From Palsa-459 sp963841965 (GTDB lineage Bacteria > Actinomycetota > Acidimicrobiia > Acidimicrobiales > RAAP-2): a stretch of 64,000 bases of DNA. The position numbers and the translations under genes are program-made. The stretch's first letter is position 1, and each line of letters starts with the position of its first letter. This document shows, in pieces, positions 61,543 through 64,000 of the stretch. Location: contig CAWJES010000014.1 in assembly GCA_963841965.1 (NCBI GenBank), forward strand, positions 1 through 64,000, given 5' to 3'. The notes beneath the pieces were generated by a model. That model worked only from the letters and a program-made list of their open reading frames with translations. It was not told the DNA's origin and searched no databases.

Positions 61543-61593
61543 CGAGATCCACATCCCGGTGGTGCATCGCGGGGCCGACCCTACGCTGGCGGC

Positions 61594-61977
61594 GTGCGCG
61601 ATGGACCCGGGCCGACGCTCATCTATGACGGTGATTGCGCGCATTGCGCCACCTCGGCGCGCTGGATCGAGGCGCGGTGGCCCGCGGAGACGACGGCTGG
61701 CATCGTGGCTTCCCAGCGCCTGACCGACGCCGAGCTTGCAGGTTTCGGTATCTCGAGGCGGGACGCCGCGCAGGCGGCCTGGTGGATCGATGGGGGCAGG
61801 ACGTACCGAGGGCATCAAGCCATCGGACGGGCGCTGCTGGCTGCAGGCGGCGGTTACGAGGTCGTGGGCTCCCTCCTCCTCGTCCCTCCCGTCTCCTGGG
61901 CGGGCGCGGTCGGCTACGCCATCGTCGCCCGACACCGCCACCTGCTGCCGGGTTCGTCCGAGGCCTGCCGCACCTGA
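61594..61977 (+). CDS. DCC-family thiol-disulfide protein (DUF393)
   Basis: 127 residues from GTG 61594. The family motif D-x-x-C-x-x-C is YDGDCAHCATSARWIEARWP, followed by RLTDAELAGFGISRRDAAQAAWWIDGGRTYRGHQAI and a C-terminal hydrophobic helix pair. DCC proteins are thioredoxin-fold, with the CxxC likely redox-active; membrane association is possible. No physiological role is known. It stands between DUF779 and the SCO6745-like gene. Confidence 0.85.
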   Translation: MRDGPGPTLIYDGDCAHCATSARWIEARWPAETTAGIVASQRLTDAELAGFGISRRDAAQAAWWIDGGRTYRGHQAIGRALLAAGGGYEVVGSLLLVPPVSWAGAVGYAIVARHRHLLPGSSEACRT

Positions 61978-62005
61978 CGGGCGCGACCCCGGCGATACTG
62001 ACGCC

Positions 62006-62857
62006 ATGGATACCTCGCGCGCCCGGGTGATGTGGCGACACATCGAGCCGATCCATGCACTCACGTACTTCGCCCCAGAGTCGGTCGCTGCCCTCAAGGC
62101 CACCGGCCTTCGCGGCTACTGGATGGCGTACTTCGCGGGACGAGCCTCGCCGATGGGCGAGGTCGAAGCGCCGATTGTCGAGGCGACGTTCTTCAACTTC
62201 TCGCCGCGCCTCGTGCGCCGCGCGATCCCCGATGCCTGGGTGTTCGCCTCACCAGACGAGGTCCTCCAGGCGCGCTGGCTCGGTGCGGCTGCAGCGCTCA
62301 GCGCCCACATGGACCAGCTCACCACTGCCCAGCGGGACCGTGTGCGGGTCCTGCTCCAGGACGCGGCGGCATCCCTCGTCTGCGACGGGCGCGTCCTCGC
62401 CGCGGCAAACCAGATCACCGTGCCGGACGAGCCGGTGGCAGCGATCTGGCAGGCGACCACGACGCTTCGTGAACATCGCGGGGATGGCCACGTGGCAGCG
62501 CTGGTCGCCGCGGGTCTCACGGGTCTCGAGGCGCACCTCACCATCGTCGCGGCCGGTGGCACGCCGCGCGCGACAATCCAGGCTGCTCGGGGCTTCACAG
62601 ACGAGGAGTGGGAGCACGGCATCGCAACGCTTTCGGATCGCGGCCTCCTCGACCATTCGGGTCACGAGACGGCTGCGGGACGGGCGCTCCGAGCCGACGT
62701 CGAGTCAGCCACAGACCGCATCGCGCTCGCGCCGTGGGCGGAGCTGGGTGAGGACCGGTGCGACGAGATCGCCGGCACCCTGCTCCCGGTCACCCGATCC
62801 ATCGGCTCGGCGGGCCTCTTCCCGACGCCGAATCCGATCGGGCTCCCCGCGAACTAG
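62006..62857 (+). CDS. SCO6745-like helical protein
   Basis: 283 residues. The start MDTSRARVMWRHIEPIHALT is the family opening, then YFAPESVAALKATGLRGYWMAYFAGRASPMG, the NFSPRLVRRAIPDAW block and GFTDEEWEHGIATLSDRGL, a winged-helix-like C-terminal part. The family is restricted mainly to actinobacteria and has no assigned function; it may bind DNA or a small molecule. ATG 62006 is chosen as the only start after the non-protein-like upstream part. Confidence 0.82.
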   Translation: MDTSRARVMWRHIEPIHALTYFAPESVAALKATGLRGYWMAYFAGRASPMGEVEAPIVEATFFNFSPRLVRRAIPDAWVFASPDEVLQARWLGAAAALSAHMDQLTTAQRDRVRVLLQDAAASLVCDGRVLAAANQITVPDEPVAAIWQATTTLREHRGDGHVAALVAAGLTGLEAHLTIVAAGGTPRATIQAARGFTDEEWEHGIATLSDRGLLDHSGHETAAGRALRADVESATDRIALAPWAELGEDRCDEIAGTLLPVTRSIGSAGLFPTPNPIGLPAN

Positions 62858-62890
62858 TCGCGGTCGCGGTCGCGCGGCCATGATGGACCG

Positions 62891-63808
62891 ATGGTCTTCG
62901 TCTTCGCCCTGGGCGCGTCGCTCGTCAATACCATCACGAGCTTCCTGCAGCGGCTCGGGATCGAGGACGCGCCTCGCAAGTCCTCGATGTCGACCGGGAT
63001 CATCTCGCATGCGCTGCGCAGCCCGATCTGGATCCTCGGTTTCGTGTGCATGGGCGGCGGCTTCGTCTTCCAGGCGCTCGCGCTGCACTCGGGGTCCTTG
63101 GCGGTCGTCCAGCCGCTGCTCACGACCGAGCTGTTCTTCGTGGTGCTGGTCCTGTGGTTCTGGTATTCCGTCGCAGTCCGGGCGCGCGACTGGGCGTTCT
63201 CGGCGCTGACCATCGCAGGCCTGGCAGTGTTCCTTGTCGTCCTGGCGCCGACCTCGTCGGGCCACACGCCGACGCGGAACGCGTGGATCACCTCCATCGT
63301 GGCCACAATCGCGGTCATGGGTGCGCTGCTCGCTGCATCGCGGACGGGTCCGCCGTGGTGGCGCGCGCTCTCCATCGGTGCAGCTGCGAGCGTGGGATTC
63401 GCACTGACCGCGGCGCTCACCAAGTCGTTCACCGATGCGTTCGGCCATGGCATCGGCACGGTGCTCTCGACGTGGGAGACCTACGGACTTGCGATCATGG
63501 GACTCGCGTCCTTCTACCTCATGCAGAACGCCTTCCACGCCGGTCCATTCGCGGCATCCCAGTCCACGCTCATCCTCGTCAACCCGTTCGTCTCCGTCGC
63601 GCTCGGGTCATGGCTTTTCGACGAGAAGCTCCCGCACGGCATCGGAGCGCTCGCCATTGGAGCGATCGCGATCGTCGCCTTCATCGCCGGTGCGGTCGGA
63701 CTGTGCACCTCGCCGCTCATCGCGGGCGTCCACGGTGCCGATGACGTGCAGATGCTCGCCGGGCGCGGGAGATTGGCTCGCTGGAAGGCGGCCCGCTCGG
63801 CTGCGTAG
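62891..63808 (+). CDS. DMT-superfamily (EamA-like) membrane transporter
   Basis: 305 residues with about nine or ten membrane helices. It starts VFVFALGASLVNTITSFLQR, then MGGGFVFQALALHSGSLAVV, QPLLTTELFFVVLVLWFWY and, in the second half, SFYLMQNAFHAGPFAASQST, ILVNPFVSVALGSWLFDEKL. This is the duplicated DMT/NIPA-like fold. It exports or imports a small metabolite or Mg2+; no substrate can be named. It follows the SCO6745-like gene by 33 bases. Confidence 0.85.
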   Translation: MVFVFALGASLVNTITSFLQRLGIEDAPRKSSMSTGIISHALRSPIWILGFVCMGGGFVFQALALHSGSLAVVQPLLTTELFFVVLVLWFWYSVAVRARDWAFSALTIAGLAVFLVVLAPTSSGHTPTRNAWITSIVATIAVMGALLAASRTGPPWWRALSIGAAASVGFALTAALTKSFTDAFGHGIGTVLSTWETYGLAIMGLASFYLMQNAFHAGPFAASQSTLILVNPFVSVALGSWLFDEKLPHGIGALAIGAIAIVAFIAGAVGLCTSPLIAGVHGADDVQMLAGRGRLARWKAARSAA

Positions 63809-63892
63809 CCACCGTGGTCGCTGGGACCTCGCTGCCCCGTCCGGCACCGCCGCACCGCGTCGAGCCGACGGCCTCGCCCTAGGGTCGCGGCG

Positions 63893-64000
63893 ATGCCCGA
63901 ACGCCCGACCAGTCGGCCGATCTCAGTCGTGCTGTTCACCGGGGACCTGCGCGTGCACGACCAGCCCGCCCTCTCGGCGGCCGCTGCGACAGGCGACGTC
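63893..64000 (+). CDS. Deoxyribodipyrimidine photolyase/cryptochrome, N-terminal part only
   Basis: The first 36 codons, cut by the window end. After SRPISVVLFTGDLRVHDQPA the N-terminal alpha/beta domain of DNA photolyases is recognisable; L-F-T-x-D-L-R-x-H-D-x-P-A is its hallmark. Full members repair UV-made pyrimidine dimers with FADH. The flavin domain lies outside, so repair versus photoreceptor role cannot be told. Confidence 0.75.
   Translation, partial: MPERPTSRPISVVLFTGDLRVHDQPALSAAAATGDV

Overview
The window is GC-rich chromosomal DNA from an actinobacterium. The signs are a high-GC coding style, a RepSA-type element gene, LLM and PPOX enzymes of the F420 type, several DinB/mycothiol-type proteins, an SCO6745-like protein and a DUF3048 lipoprotein. 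An Acidimicrobiia-like lineage fits the gene mix, but that is inference; there is no rRNA or other marker gene to settle it.

Layout. 1-6.0 kb is mobile DNA: a frameshifted IS110-family transposase, then a compact integrative-element core (RepSA-like HUH replication protein, a sigma-region-4-like protein, an excisionase, a convergent tyrosine recombinase) that ends beside a slightly odd tRNA-Lys(UUU), followed by decayed recombinase remnants. 6.4-14.3 kb holds a DUF2142 membrane protein, a UbiA prenyltransferase, a small secreted protein, a ClC transporter and a PAS-GGDEF-EAL signalling protein.

14.5-22.3 kb is the most coherent locus. After an SDR enzyme, a GNAT acetyltransferase, an AcuC-type deacetylase and a universal stress protein form an overlapping operon. 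It converges on propionyl-CoA synthetase, acetyl-CoA synthetase and a SatP-type acetate transporter. Together they could take up short-chain acids, activate them to CoA esters and switch the synthetases by reversible lysine acetylation. A DosR-like inverted repeat and a second palindrome lie upstream of the transporter.

22.7-34 kb has a cytochrome P450, an isocitrate-dehydrogenase-like ORF that reads in frame into a membrane protein, a DinB protein, an L,D-transpeptidase, and a cell-envelope block (frameshifted GT2, YfhO-like 953-residue membrane protein, LPG-synthase-like flippase). 34-52 kb is a mix of oxidoreductases, regulators (TetR, PadR, HxlR), an arylsulfatase, a trans-sulfuration enzyme, a DUF3048 lipoprotein, a DMF-amidase-like secreted protein, and an HxlR/MFS/thioesterase cluster. 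52.1-56.8 kb encodes a complete arginine deiminase pathway (permease, arcA, arcB, arcC). 57.3-61.5 kb is an alcohol-to-acetate module (two zinc alcohol dehydrogenases, aldehyde dehydrogenase, DUF779) that could feed the acetyl-CoA synthetase locus. The window ends in the first 36 codons of a photolyase gene.

Several genes show single-base frame breaks (IS110 twice, GT2 once, possibly the IDH-like gene at a C6 run). They could be real decay or residual assembly errors; the sequence alone cannot say which. No CRISPR array, rRNA or recognisable antiphage system was seen.
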